From positions 1,426,001 to 1,490,000 of the forward strand of contig NZ_CP159307.1 in assembly GCF_040448695.1 (NCBI RefSeq): a DNA stretch of 64,000 bases, in the 5' to 3' direction. Shown one piece after another: positions 17,229 to 25,234 of the stretch. A program made the position numbers and the translations under genes. How positions within the stretch are numbered: the first letter of the stretch is position 1; each line of letters opens with the position of its first letter. The notes under the pieces were generated by a model. That model was not told where the DNA came from, searched no databases, and saw only the letters and a list, made by a program, of their open reading frames with translations. The DNA is from Dehalogenimonas sp. 4OHTPN. Its GTDB lineage: Bacteria; Chloroflexota; Dehalococcoidia; Dehalococcoidales; Dehalococcoidaceae.

Positions 17229-17507
17229 ATGCCGAGGAAGTCCTTCACTCCGGAGCAGATCATCAACCATCTCCGGGAGGCCGAGATCCTCATCAGCCAG
17301 GGCACCAGTCTGGCCGTCGTGCTTAAGAAGATCGGGGTCAGCAACTGCACCTACTACCGCTGGCGTCAGGAATACGGCGGCATGAAAGTCGAGCAGGCCA
17401 AACGCCTCAAGGCATTGGAGCAGGAAAACGCCAGACTGAAGAAGCTGGTAGCCGACATCACCCTGGACAATGCCATCCTCAAAGAAGCCGCCCGGGGAAA
17501 CTTCTAA
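17229..17507 (+). CDS. IS3-family transposase OrfA
   Basis: Identical to the 92-residue OrfA at 2462-2740 (HTH plus coiled-coil tail). The slippery heptamer GGGAAAC lies at 17495-17501, followed by TAA at 17505. A -1 shift here continues as CTT CTA AGC CCG into the open orfB frame. Confidence 0.93.
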   Translation: MPRKSFTPEQIINHLREAEILISQGTSLAVVLKKIGVSNCTYYRWRQEYGGMKVEQAKRLKALEQENARLKKLVADITLDNAILKEAARGNF

Positions 17508-17581
17508 GCCCGCACAAGAGACGTCAGGTTATCACCAAGATTCAGGACAAGCTGAAGGTCTCCCAGAGGCGGGCATGCCAG

Positions 17582-18343
17582 GTGCTCGGCCAGGCCAGGG
17601 CTACCCAGCGCCGTGATAAGGAGCCACCCGATGAGGAAAAGCGCCTGGTGGCCGATGTCACTGCACTGGCCACCAAGTTTGGCCGCTACGGTTACCGGCG
17701 GATCACGGCACTACTCCGTGAAAGAGGCTGGCGGGTGAACCACAAGAGGGTAGAGAGGATCTGGCGCATGGAAGGACTCAAGGTGCCCCAGAAGCAACCT
17801 AAAAGAGGCAGGCTATGGCTTAATGACGGCTCGTGCATCCGGCTCAGGCCGGAGCATAAGGATCACGTCTGGAGCTATGACTTTGTCAGTGCCAGGACAT
17901 CAGACGGCCGGGCTTTTCGGATGCTCAATATCATCGATGAATACACCCGGGAATGCCTGGCCATCCTGGTCAAGAGACGGATCACGTCAGAGGATGTCAT
18001 CGACCAGCTCTTCAATCTGTTCATCTTAAGGGGCATACCCGAGCACCTGAGGTCGGACAACGGACCGGAATTCACCGCCAGATCGATCAGGAAATGGCTG
18101 GCAGACATTGGCATCAAAACGCTGTTTATCGAGCCTGGGTCACCCTGGGAGAACGGCTACATCGAGTCATTCAACGGCAAGCTCAGGGATGAACTACTGA
18201 ACCGGGAGATCTTCACCACGCTTTTTGAGGCTGAAGTATTGATTGCCGACTGGAGGAGGCAGTACAATCAGGTCCGGCCTCACAGCTCACTTGGTTATCT
18301 GCCACCGGCACCTGAGGCTATTATGGCTGCCAAAACTACTTAA
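17582..18343 (+). CDS. IS3-family transposase OrfB
   Basis: Identical to the protein at 1626-2387, with the full DDE set of the rve integrase core. The frame is open from the orfA overlap (SPHKRRQVITKIQDKLKVSQ), so an OrfAB fusion by frameshift is the likely transposase; the listed start is the first internal GTG. Confidence 0.94.
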   Translation: MLGQARATQRRDKEPPDEEKRLVADVTALATKFGRYGYRRITALLRERGWRVNHKRVERIWRMEGLKVPQKQPKRGRLWLNDGSCIRLRPEHKDHVWSYDFVSARTSDGRAFRMLNIIDEYTRECLAILVKRRITSEDVIDQLFNLFILRGIPEHLRSDNGPEFTARSIRKWLADIGIKTLFIEPGSPWENGYIESFNGKLRDELLNREIFTTLFEAEVLIADWRRQYNQVRPHSSLGYLPPAPEAIMAAKTT

Positions 18344-18372
18344 CAACTGGTACCATCATTGGGGGCAGGTCA

Positions 18373-18993
18373 GTCAATCTGGCCCGGGAAGAGCCTTTGA
18401 TCAGCCTCAGCCGCAACGTCCAGAGCGGAGCCGTCAAACTTCGCAAGCGTATTGACCAGTTACTCGACCTGGCCAAAGGCGAAGTCGGCCTGTTAAAACT
18501 GAAATTCGCCCCGGTTGACCTTGGGAATCTCCTCAAAGAACTGGTATCTTTCATTTCGCCTTCAGCGGTGAAAAAGGGGTTGGCAATCCGGCTGGAATTG
18601 CCGCCGTCCTTGCCGCCCATCGAGGGTGACCGTGATTATCTCTATCGCGTTATTTTGAACCTGCTGGACAACGCGCTGAAATTCACCTCCAATGGCGGGC
18701 AGGTAGCAATTAAGGCCTTTGTATCGGGTAACGCGATCGAAGTTTGGGTGAGCGATACCGGCGTCGGCATTCCCAAGGAGAAACAGGAGCGCTTGTTTGT
18801 CCCGTATTCGCGCGTCGCGTCAGACGATGCCGAATTCGCCGGCCTTGGTTTAGGTCTGTCTTTATGTAAAAATATCATCGAACTTCACGGCGGCCGCATC
18901 TGGATTGAAAGCCAAAAAGACAAAGGTACGACCGTCCGGTTCACGCTACCGGTTGTTCACCCAAAACAGGCAGAAGGAGAAGCACGCTCGTGA
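18373..18993 (+). pseudogene. Sensor histidine kinase truncated by IS (HATPase part only)
   Basis: The frame opens directly out of the IS (VNLAREEPLISLSRNVQSG) and contains the second dimerisation helix and a complete HATPase domain (NLLDNALKFT, DTGVGIP, GLGLGLSLCK). The sensor part and the phosphoacceptor His are gone, so it cannot work as a normal kinase. A TTG at 18397 could start a fragment, without a clear ribosome site. Its last codons overlap the following regulator gene, so kinase and regulator were once a pair. Confidence 0.9.
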
Positions 18994-19673
18994 AAGTACT
19001 GGTTATTGAAGACGATCCGGATGTGGCAGAATTCATCACCCTGGCCCTCGGCATCGGCTGGCCGGGTGTTGAAATCGAACTCGCCGAATCCGGTGAAAAG
19101 GGCGTTGAGCTCGTCGGTAACACTAATCCCGATATTGTAACCGTCGATCTAGGGTTGCCCGGCATGAACGGCTTTGAGGCTATTAAGAACATACGTACAT
19201 TTTCCAGGGTCCCTATCATCGTCTTGACCGTCAGGGGAGAGGAGCGTGACATCGTCCGCGGCCTGGAACTCGGCGCTGATGAATACGTCGTCAAGCCGTT
19301 CGGCCAGATGGAGCTCATCGCCCGCATCCGGGCCTTGATGCGCCGCCAACAGGCGCCGCCTGATGACGCCCCAGTGGTCTGCGGCCGCTTGAGCCTTGAT
19401 TTCACCAAGCGTATCGCCAGAATCGGTGTTAAGGAAGCGATTCTAACCAGTACCGAAGCTATTATCCTCAAACATCTTATCAGTAAGGAAGGGGTTATTG
19501 TCCCTCATGCCGCGCTGGCTGAAAGGATCTGGGGCGCCAGCTATCCTGAAGCCGCCGATGCCATCAAAGTCCACATCAGGCACCTGAGAGAGAAGATTGA
19601 AGACAACCCGGGCAACCCGCGCATTATTCTGACCCGCTTCGGAGTCGGCTACTTTCTGGTAAAACCGGGCTAA
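18990..19673 (+). CDS. OmpR-family response regulator (orphaned from its kinase)
   Basis: A 227-residue regulator with an intact receiver (IEDDPD, Asp53 in IVTVDLGLPGMNG, Lys in DEYVVKPFG) and a winged-helix domain ending RFGVGYFLVKPG. The GTG start overlaps the kinase stop by 3 bases. Its partner kinase is truncated by the IS, so it is now either unphosphorylated or served by another kinase. It starts a group of three related regulators ahead of the rdhA/NrdJ-like cluster. Confidence 0.93.
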   Translation: MKVLVIEDDPDVAEFITLALGIGWPGVEIELAESGEKGVELVGNTNPDIVTVDLGLPGMNGFEAIKNIRTFSRVPIIVLTVRGEERDIVRGLELGADEYVVKPFGQMELIARIRALMRRQQAPPDDAPVVCGRLSLDFTKRIARIGVKEAILTSTEAIILKHLISKEGVIVPHAALAERIWGASYPEAADAIKVHIRHLREKIEDNPGNPRIILTRFGVGYFLVKPG

Positions 19674-19823
19674 CCAGCGCCACTTGTTATCCTTCTGGTA
19701 AATTGCCGGCGAATGTATTCGTTAAGCGCGTTGTCTGTTGTTAAGGTATCCTGTCTGTTTCGGTAAACAGACCGTCATTATAAATACGTACAATGGCGGA
19801 TTCCCCCGCCCTCGGTTGCCGGC

Positions 19824-19829
19824 TATAAT
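19824..19829 (+). promoter_or_regulatory. Probable -10 box before the atypical regulator
   Basis: TATAAT lies 32 bp before the ATG at 19862; the ribosome site GCAGGTG is just before the start. A small 8 bp hairpin (GTCTGTTT/AAACAGAC, 19753-19772) precedes it. No convincing -35 was found. Confidence 0.4.
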
Positions 19830-19861
19830 CCGGTTATAAGTAATAACCGGATGGCAGGTGA

Positions 19862-20545
19862 ATGAACCTCTTAACCGTCGCATCCAACCGAGAGGAAATC
19901 GAGTCCCTCACCGCCGTTTTTAAAATGCTGTGGCCTGGTACCGCCGTGCTGGGAGCTAACTGCAGCCAGGAAGCCCTGTCGCTGGTCGAGAAGCGCCGCC
20001 CGGACTTCCTCCTCCTGAATATGGCCCCGCCGTCCAGCGCCTGCCTTGATTTGATCCGCGATGTCCGGCTGTTCTCTTCCGTGCCGCTGGTGGTCGTCTC
20101 AAACGATCCCAACGAATCCACTATGGTCAGGTCGTTCGAACTCGGCGCGGATGATTATTTTCTGAAACCCTATAAGCCTTTGGAACTGGTGCTGCGCGTT
20201 AAGGCAATCGTCCGGCGGGCGACGGGGACCACCGAAGGCGAATCGATGGTCGTCGGTCTGCTCAGGCTGCACGCCCTGCTGCACCGGGTGTATGTCGGTG
20301 ATAAAGAAGTCTCCCTGACCCCGACCGAAAACAACATACTGCGCCACATGATGGAGAATGTCGGGCACATTGTCACCTATTCCTCCCTGGCGCAGCAGGT
20401 ATGGGGAGATGATTACCCCGACGCCTGCTCTACGCTCAAGGTCTATATCAAGCGACTGCGCCAGAAACTCGGCGATGATTCCCGCCGGCCTTCGATGATC
20501 CTTAACGAGACCGGTCTCGGATACCGGCTGGTCAAGCCGGTTTAG
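19862..20545 (+). CDS. Atypical response regulator without phospho-acceptor Asp
   Basis: A 227-residue OmpR-like protein. The winged-helix half is normal (LTPTENNILRHMM, NETGLGYRLVKPV). In the receiver half, position 53 is Asn (FLLLNMAPPSS instead of VDLGLPG) and the acidic pocket near the N-terminus is lost (VASNREE instead of IEDDPD). The Lys-Pro of DDYFLKPYKP remains. It probably binds DNA without phosphorylation or through protein partners. It is a diverged paralogue of the regulator at 18990 (shared MLWPGTAV/GIGWPGVE region and length). Confidence 0.9.
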   Translation: MNLLTVASNREEIESLTAVFKMLWPGTAVLGANCSQEALSLVEKRRPDFLLLNMAPPSSACLDLIRDVRLFSSVPLVVVSNDPNESTMVRSFELGADDYFLKPYKPLELVLRVKAIVRRATGTTEGESMVVGLLRLHALLHRVYVGDKEVSLTPTENNILRHMMENVGHIVTYSSLAQQVWGDDYPDACSTLKVYIKRLRQKLGDDSRRPSMILNETGLGYRLVKPV

Positions 20546-20565
20546 GCCTCCCTGCTGCCCTGTGA

Positions 20566-20593
20566 AAGAAGCGCTCCGACGAAGCGCTTCTTT
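20566..20593 (+). terminator. Intrinsic terminator
   Basis: AAGAAGCGCT pairs with AGCGCTTCTT around a short loop, followed by TGTTGT. It lies 20 bp after the atypical regulator. Confidence 0.75.
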
Positions 20594-20764
20594 GTTGTAA
20601 TCCCTTTCACATCAGGTCGAGAACTGAGGTCTACGCATTTTTAGGTCTGTAACTTTTCGTCACCGGTTTTCTGGAAACTGTAACTCGCCGACATCTGTGT
20701 GTATCACTAATTGTAACCTGCCTTCGGTCGGATAGTCACCGTCGTGAAATAAACTAGTAACGTC

Positions 20765-21145
20765 ATGAAGGTATGGGCGGCCACCAGAGACAGCCAGGTC
20801 ATTGACCTGTTGAACACCGCTCTCCGTATGCGCTGGCCGAATTCCGGAAGGCTCATCGTACCTGATGTCACGGATCAGGAAGCCCCCAGCCAGATCAAGG
20901 GTTGCGACTTGGCGATTGTTGATACCTGTCTCGATACCGTTGATGCCAATGAAATCATCCACCAGATCCGCCGTGACTCCGAGGTCCCGGTGCTGGCGCT
21001 CTCAAGCTCCAAAGGCGACCAGGGCATTACCGCCAGGGCGCTGGCTAACGGAGCGGACGATTACCTCTTCAAACCGGTTGAAATTATAGAACTCATTTTC
21101 CATATCGAATCGGTAGCGGGCATCAAGCATTCAGCCCGCGGCTAA
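20765..21145 (+). CDS. Stand-alone receiver-like protein
   Basis: A 126-residue single receiver domain without an output domain. Asp53 is kept (LAIVDTCLDTVDA), and so is the KP motif (DDYLFKPVE), but the N-terminal acidic pair is reduced to one Asp (ATRDSQ). It shares the RMRWPNSG region with the two regulators upstream, so it is a truncated family member. It could be a phosphate sink or an adaptor. It is the first gene of a closely spaced set leading to a small membrane protein and a DUF2795-like gene. Confidence 0.8.
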   Translation: MKVWAATRDSQVIDLLNTALRMRWPNSGRLIVPDVTDQEAPSQIKGCDLAIVDTCLDTVDANEIIHQIRRDSEVPVLALSSSKGDQGITARALANGADDYLFKPVEIIELIFHIESVAGIKHSARG

Positions 21146-21157
21146 AAGGAGGCGCCA

Positions 21158-21253
21158 ATGATAGTCGAAATGGTACTGGCTTGTTTCATGATCGGTGTTT
21201 CGATGGTGGCCGCTACCCGCATCCGCACCGAATCCACCCGCCGCGGCACCTAA
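21158..21253 (+). CDS. 31-residue predicted membrane peptide
   Basis: ATG at 21158 follows a strong AAAGGAGG ribosome site. The peptide has one hydrophobic helix (VEMVLACFMIGVSMVAA) and a basic, polar tail (TRIRTESTRRGT). It lies 12 bp after the receiver gene and 29 bp before the DUF2795-like gene. No family is recognised; the topology is that of small membrane-bound regulatory peptides. Confidence 0.6.
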   Translation: MIVEMVLACFMIGVSMVAATRIRTESTRRGT

Positions 21254-21282
21254 CAGAAATTTAGATTGCGAGGAATAAGACG

Positions 21283-21561
21283 ATGATGATTATGGAGAAG
21301 CCAGCTATCAAGGTTGAAACCCGCGGCGCCGAGGCATTGCTTGAGCCGCCGAAGATGAACTCGGTCACCCTGGAATACTACCTTCGTGGCCTTCATTACC
21401 CAGCCGTAAAAGGTGAAATTATCGCCCACGCCGAAGCCGGCGGTGCGCCGGACAACATCATGGATTTCTTTATCAACCGCCTGCCGTCGCGCCAATTTCG
21501 GTCGGCGGCTGACATCAGCTTCACCGTTTTCGTCAGTTCCTACATGTTCGGTCAGGACTAG
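21283..21561 (+). CDS. DUF2795-like small protein
   Basis: 92 residues with a DUF2795-type core: VTLEYYLRGLHYPAVKGEII, then HAEAGGAPDNIMDFFINRLP, and FRSAADISF. The function of the family is unknown; the fold is a small helical domain. A paralogue with the same layout (LDGISYPATKHDLVRHAHRN) is encoded just after the NrdJ-like gene at 25231. Both have a cluster-specific hydrophobic end (FTVFVSSYMF; FMAWSFLLV). Confidence 0.75.
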   Translation: MMIMEKPAIKVETRGAEALLEPPKMNSVTLEYYLRGLHYPAVKGEIIAHAEAGGAPDNIMDFFINRLPSRQFRSAADISFTVFVSSYMFGQD

Positions 21562-21567
21562 TCAGCT

Positions 21568-21711
21568 TTAACAACTTAATCGTCGTTCTCGGGCAAGCCT
21601 CACGGTGGGGGAAACCAGGGTGCCGGCTGTTGCGACCAGCCTGCTTAATATGCTGTGAAACCCCTCCCGTGGGCTCCCTGGGTGTAATCGGGGTTCACCG
21701 CGGGGCTTGCC
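21568..21711 (+). ncRNA. Structured 144 bp element, copy A (possible cis-regulatory RNA)
   Basis: An exact match to 23259-23402. The ends GGGCAAGCC and GGCTTGCC pair as a closing stem. Inside, GGCTG pairs with CAGCC, and GTGAAACCCC with GGGGTTCAC. CACGGTGGGGG can also pair with CCCCTCCCGTG, giving alternative folds. It lies 46 bp before the leader ORF of the rdhA at 21829. It lacks the B12-box of a standard cobalamin riboswitch. A riboswitch-like or other regulatory RNA is inferred from structure, duplication and position. Confidence 0.55.
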
Positions 21712-21757
21712 TAAATTAGAGCTTACCCAAATTCAGCTAGGAGGGAAAGAGACGGCA

Positions 21758-21832
21758 ATGACATCCGGGAAAGACCGGAGCAGCGCCTGGAATAACACTG
21801 TAGATCAAAGAAAAGAAGGGAGAACACAATGA
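21758..21832 (+). CDS. Leader ORF with SGKDR motif, coupled to rdhA
   Basis: A 24-codon ORF beginning MTSGKDR with its own ribosome site (AGGAGGG). Its TGA overlaps the rdhA ATG (ATGA), the usual form of translational coupling. Related short ORFs with ASGRDR or ASGRDW precede three other rdhA genes in the window, which argues that the peptide or its codons are selected. Confidence 0.6.
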   Translation: MTSGKDRSSAWNNTVDQRKEGRTQ

Positions 21833-23229
21833 ACAAGTTCCACACCACCGTATCCCGTCGCGACTTTATGAAAGGCCTCGGCCTGGCCGGTGCCGGCTTG
21901 GGCGGTGCCGCGGCTCTCGCTCCGGCTTTTCGCGACATGGATGAATTAACAGCTTCTTCGGCGCAGTTCAAACATCCATGGTACGTCAAGGAACGTGATT
22001 ATGACAATCCGACCGTGGAGATTGACTGGAACGTCTTCCAGCGCTGGGATCGCACCACCAAAGTCTTAGGCGCTAATTTGCCCCTGACCGCCACCAACTC
22101 CGCTCACGGCGCGCTACATCCTGAAATCAAGCAGTATATCGATCTGAAAGCCAACGGCCGCGACATCGAATACATGAAGGAAAAGTTCTCGACATATCAG
22201 GGACCGAGCCTGAGGGACTATTCGGTAGCTAACGCTTCCAGCGCCTCCGATAAATTACCTTCCCCGAACTTTGTCGGCGCCACCACCGGCGTCACCATTC
22301 CTACCCCGGAAAGCCGCGGCCTGGCCAAGTGGAACGGCACGCCGGAAGAGAACCTGCAGACCATCACCAATGCCTTCAAGTTCTTCGGTGCTACCCGCGT
22401 CCGCGTCATGGAAATTACCGACAAGTCCAAGAAGTTGTTCTACAAGAACTCCACCAGCGGCATGCCCTACAACTTCAAGGATGTCGAGGCTCCTGAAGAA
22501 ATCGCCAAAACCGAGTATGTGATCCCCAACAAGGCCAAATATCTTATCCTCTATTCCTGCCTTGAAGCTACAGATTATGTCCGCCAGGCGCCGGCGCCCA
22601 CCTACTCCGGCTACTGCCACGGCCATAAAGTCCAGGCCAACGTTCACTACTTCCTAGGCTCGATGGGTTTCATGCATATTGAAGCCGGCGGCTTCACCCC
22701 GGCCTCTGGCGTGGGTTCCTTCGCCGGCGCCACCGAGCACTCGCGCTCGGCGATGGTCGGCACCTCCTACAGCCACGGCAACCTCTTCCGCTGGATGGGA
22801 CGTGTCGTCACCGATATGCCCCTGGCCCCGACCCGGCCGATCTCAGCCGGCATCGAGCGCTTCTGCGTTGACTGTATGACCTGCGCCCACGGCTGCCCTT
22901 ATGAGTCCATGCCGCTGGGTGAAAAGCGCTGGGATCATGAGAACCCGGAAGAAGAGAAAGTCAAGAACTACCTGCCCGGCTACAAGGGCTGGCGCCTTTA
23001 CAACTTCCGCTGCCCGCGCTGCAAGTCCTGCCACGGCCAGTGCGTCTTCAACGGCGGCGATGAAGCCCTGATCCATTCCATCGTCAGGAATACCCAAGCC
23101 GTCACCCCGCTGTTCAACGGCTTCTTCGCAAATATGCATGACGTGTTCGGCTTCGGCACCCGCAACCCTGACGAGTGGTGGAAGCACGATGTCCCGACCT
23201 TCCAGTTCGACCCGACCTACCTTTACTAA
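21829..23229 (+). CDS. rdhA: Reductive dehalogenase catalytic subunit RdhA
   Basis: A 466-residue RdhA with Tat signal (VSRRDFMKGLGLAGAG) and cluster motifs FCVDCMTCAHGCP and FRCPRCKSCHGQC. It is closely related to the rdhA at 25651 (shared YESMPLG(E/D)KRWDHE and NYxPGYKGWRLYNF). A leader ORF overlaps its start, and copies of the 144 bp element lie on both sides. It has no rdhB. GC-rich codon use matches the surrounding cluster and not the AT-rich island genes, so this dehalogenase has probably been resident for long. Confidence 0.96.
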   Translation: MNKFHTTVSRRDFMKGLGLAGAGLGGAAALAPAFRDMDELTASSAQFKHPWYVKERDYDNPTVEIDWNVFQRWDRTTKVLGANLPLTATNSAHGALHPEIKQYIDLKANGRDIEYMKEKFSTYQGPSLRDYSVANASSASDKLPSPNFVGATTGVTIPTPESRGLAKWNGTPEENLQTITNAFKFFGATRVRVMEITDKSKKLFYKNSTSGMPYNFKDVEAPEEIAKTEYVIPNKAKYLILYSCLEATDYVRQAPAPTYSGYCHGHKVQANVHYFLGSMGFMHIEAGGFTPASGVGSFAGATEHSRSAMVGTSYSHGNLFRWMGRVVTDMPLAPTRPISAGIERFCVDCMTCAHGCPYESMPLGEKRWDHENPEEEKVKNYLPGYKGWRLYNFRCPRCKSCHGQCVFNGGDEALIHSIVRNTQAVTPLFNGFFANMHDVFGFGTRNPDEWWKHDVPTFQFDPTYLY

Positions 23230-23258
23230 CCTGCCTTAGCAACTTAATCGTCCCTGCC

Positions 23259-23402
23259 TTAACAACTTAATCGTCGTTCTCGGGCAAGCCTCACGGTGGG
23301 GGAAACCAGGGTGCCGGCTGTTGCGACCAGCCTGCTTAATATGCTGTGAAACCCCTCCCGTGGGCTCCCTGGGTGTAATCGGGGTTCACCGCGGGGCTTG
23401 CC
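23259..23402 (+). ncRNA. Structured 144 bp element, copy B
   Basis: Identical to 21568-21711. It ends 35 bp before the NrdJ-like start, inside what would be that gene's 5' leader. A short direct repeat (CAACTTAATCGTC) occurs twice at its left edge, at about 23240 and 23263, suggesting repeat-mediated duplication. Confidence 0.55.
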
Positions 23403-23437
23403 CACTTTTATAACACCTTTCCTTGATAGGAGAGAAA

Positions 23438-25234
23438 ATGGTCATCGATATAATCAAAGAAACCAAGCCGGCGCTCACTCCCAACGCCCTCAGGGTGTTG
23501 GAGAAGCGCTACCTCCGCCGCAACCGCCGGGGCGAGCTTATAGAGACGCCGGAAGAGATGTTCCGCCGCGTCGCTCAGGCCGTAGCCGCAGCTGAACTCA
23601 TCTACGACCCCCTGGCTGATACTGACATCATGGCCGGCGAGTTCTACCGGCTGATGACCTCGCTTGAATTCCTGCCCAACTCCCCCACCCTCCTTAACGC
23701 CGGCACCGCAGTGGGGCAATTATCATCCTGTTTCGTCTTGCCGGTGCCCGATTCCATCGAAGAGACCTTCGACGCGATGAAGTACACCGCCCTGATCCAC
23801 AAGAGTGGCGGCGGTATCGGCTTCGATGTCTCCAAAGTCAGGCCCAGAGGCGCCGCGGTGGGCGAGCACCTGGATGCCGCCGGCGGCCCGGTGGCTCTGA
23901 TCCACGTCATCGCCGGCGCGGCTGATTATATCCGCCAGGGCGGCGTGCGGCGCGGCTGCAACTCGGTGGTCATGAGCGTTTCCCATCCGGATATCCTCCA
24001 TTTTATTAAAGCCAAGTCAGATCCCAACGTCCTGACCAACTTCTACAACTCCGTCTCGGTCAGCGATGATTTCATGACCCGGGTGAGATCCGGGTCGGAT
24101 TATGCACTTATAGATCCCAACACCGGGGAAGAGACCGGACGGCTCAATGCCCGGTCGGTATTTGCCCGCATCGTCGACCAGGCCTGGCGCACCGGCGACC
24201 CTGGTCTCGTCTTCACCGACCGGGTCAACCGCGACAACCCCACCCCCACTCTCGGCCGGATGGAGACGGTCACCGGCTGCGGCGAGCAGGCATTACTGCC
24301 CTACGAGTCCTGCAACCTCGGCTCCATCAACTTGGCAAAGATGCTTAGGCAGACCGAAACTGGACTTGAAATCGATTATGAGAAGATCGCCCGAGTAGTG
24401 CCGTTAGCCGTCCGCTTCCTCGATAACGTCATCGACGTCAATAAGTTCCCGGTGGCCGTAATCGAAGCGGCGACCAAACGCACCCGGAAGATCGGCCTGG
24501 GGGTCATGGGCTTTGCCGACATGCTCATCCGCCTGGGGATCCCCTACAACTCCACCAAGGCCATCTCGGTCGCCGAAGAGGTCATGGAGTTTATCAACGA
24601 TAAGGCTCATGAAGCCTCCCTTGAATTGGCACTTGCCCGCGGTGCCTTCCCCGCCTGGAAGGGCAGCGTCTATGAGCAGCGCGGCTTACCCATGCGCAAC
24701 GCCTGCTGCACCACTATCGCCCCCACCGGCACGCTGTCCATCATTGCCGGGGTGTCCTCAGGGATAGAGCCGATCTTCGCCACCGTGTTTATTAGAAACA
24801 TCCTCGACGGCGAGAACCTCCTTGAGGTCAATCCGTACTTCGAGGAAGTCGCTCGAGAGCGGGGCTTCTTCACCCCAGCGCTTATCGAGCAGCTGGTCAC
24901 CTCCAACCACCTTCAAGACCGGAAAGATGTCCCGGAGGATGTCAGGAAGGTCTTCGTCACCGCCCACCGGGTGTCGCCGCAGTGGCACGTCCGAATCCAG
25001 GCCGCCTTCCAGAGACACACCGACAATGCTGTGAGTAAGACGGTCAATTTCCCCCACGCCGCCGCCCGAAGCGATATCGCTGGCGTCTTCATGATGGCCT
25101 ACGAGCAGGGCCTCAAGGGCATCACCGTTTACCGCGATGAAAGCCGGGAACTGCAGCCCCTGTGCACCAGCGAGACCGGATTGGAATTGGTGAAAGTATT
25201 ATTCCATGAATCCCATAAGGAGGAACGCATATGA
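23438..25234 (+). CDS. NrdJ-like (class II ribonucleotide reductase-like) protein 1
   Basis: A 598-residue relative of adenosylcobalamin-dependent ribonucleotide reductase, starting at MVIDIIKETK after AGGAGAG. The barrel core is recognisable: LPNSPTLLNAGT, HKSGGGIGFD, NFYNSVSVSDDFM, TRKIGLGVMGFADML and TIAPTGTLSIIAG. The thiyl-radical cysteine and glutamate are kept (Cys281 and Glu283 in TGCGEQ), as are the two reducing cysteines (Cys98 in SSCF and Cys292 in ESCNLG). The catalytic Asn of the family's NPCGE motif is Thr279 here. The end lacks the usual C-terminal CxxC shuttle. It overlaps the DUF2795-like gene and lies between rdhA genes. It may be a reductase variant or a different B12 radical enzyme. 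Confidence 0.85.
   Translation: MVIDIIKETKPALTPNALRVLEKRYLRRNRRGELIETPEEMFRRVAQAVAAAELIYDPLADTDIMAGEFYRLMTSLEFLPNSPTLLNAGTAVGQLSSCFVLPVPDSIEETFDAMKYTALIHKSGGGIGFDVSKVRPRGAAVGEHLDAAGGPVALIHVIAGAADYIRQGGVRRGCNSVVMSVSHPDILHFIKAKSDPNVLTNFYNSVSVSDDFMTRVRSGSDYALIDPNTGEETGRLNARSVFARIVDQAWRTGDPGLVFTDRVNRDNPTPTLGRMETVTGCGEQALLPYESCNLGSINLAKMLRQTETGLEIDYEKIARVVPLAVRFLDNVIDVNKFPVAVIEAATKRTRKIGLGVMGFADMLIRLGIPYNSTKAISVAEEVMEFINDKAHEASLELALARGAFPAWKGSVYEQRGLPMRNACCTTIAPTGTLSIIAGVSSGIEPIFATVFIRNILDGENLLEVNPYFEEVARERGFFTPALIEQLVTSNHLQDRKDVPEDVRKVFVTAHRVSPQWHVRIQAAFQRHTDNAVSKTVNFPHAAARSDIAGVFMMAYEQGLKGITVYRDESRELQPLCTSETGLELVKVLFHESHKEERI

Larger units (their letters stand above)
17165..18372 (+). mobile_element. 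IS3-family insertion sequence, copy 2
   Basis: This is the same 1208 bp element as 1597-2804 in opposite orientation, with the same imperfect terminal repeats. Its flanks are ATTC on the left and GTCA on the right, so there is no target duplication. Pairing the flanks as if the 14.4 kb between the copies had inverted does not restore one either. Both neighbours are truncated genes, so sequence has been lost beside this copy. Confidence 0.95.

Noticed and set aside
1593-18376. Target-site duplications around the IS copies
   Set aside because: CCTC/CGTT and ATTC/GTCA do not match, neither for each copy nor for the outer ends nor after a supposed inversion.
21568-21711. Cobalamin riboswitch for the rdhA/NrdJ-like element
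   Set aside because: The B12-box and the receptor core seen at 37034 are absent; only the genomic context would support it.
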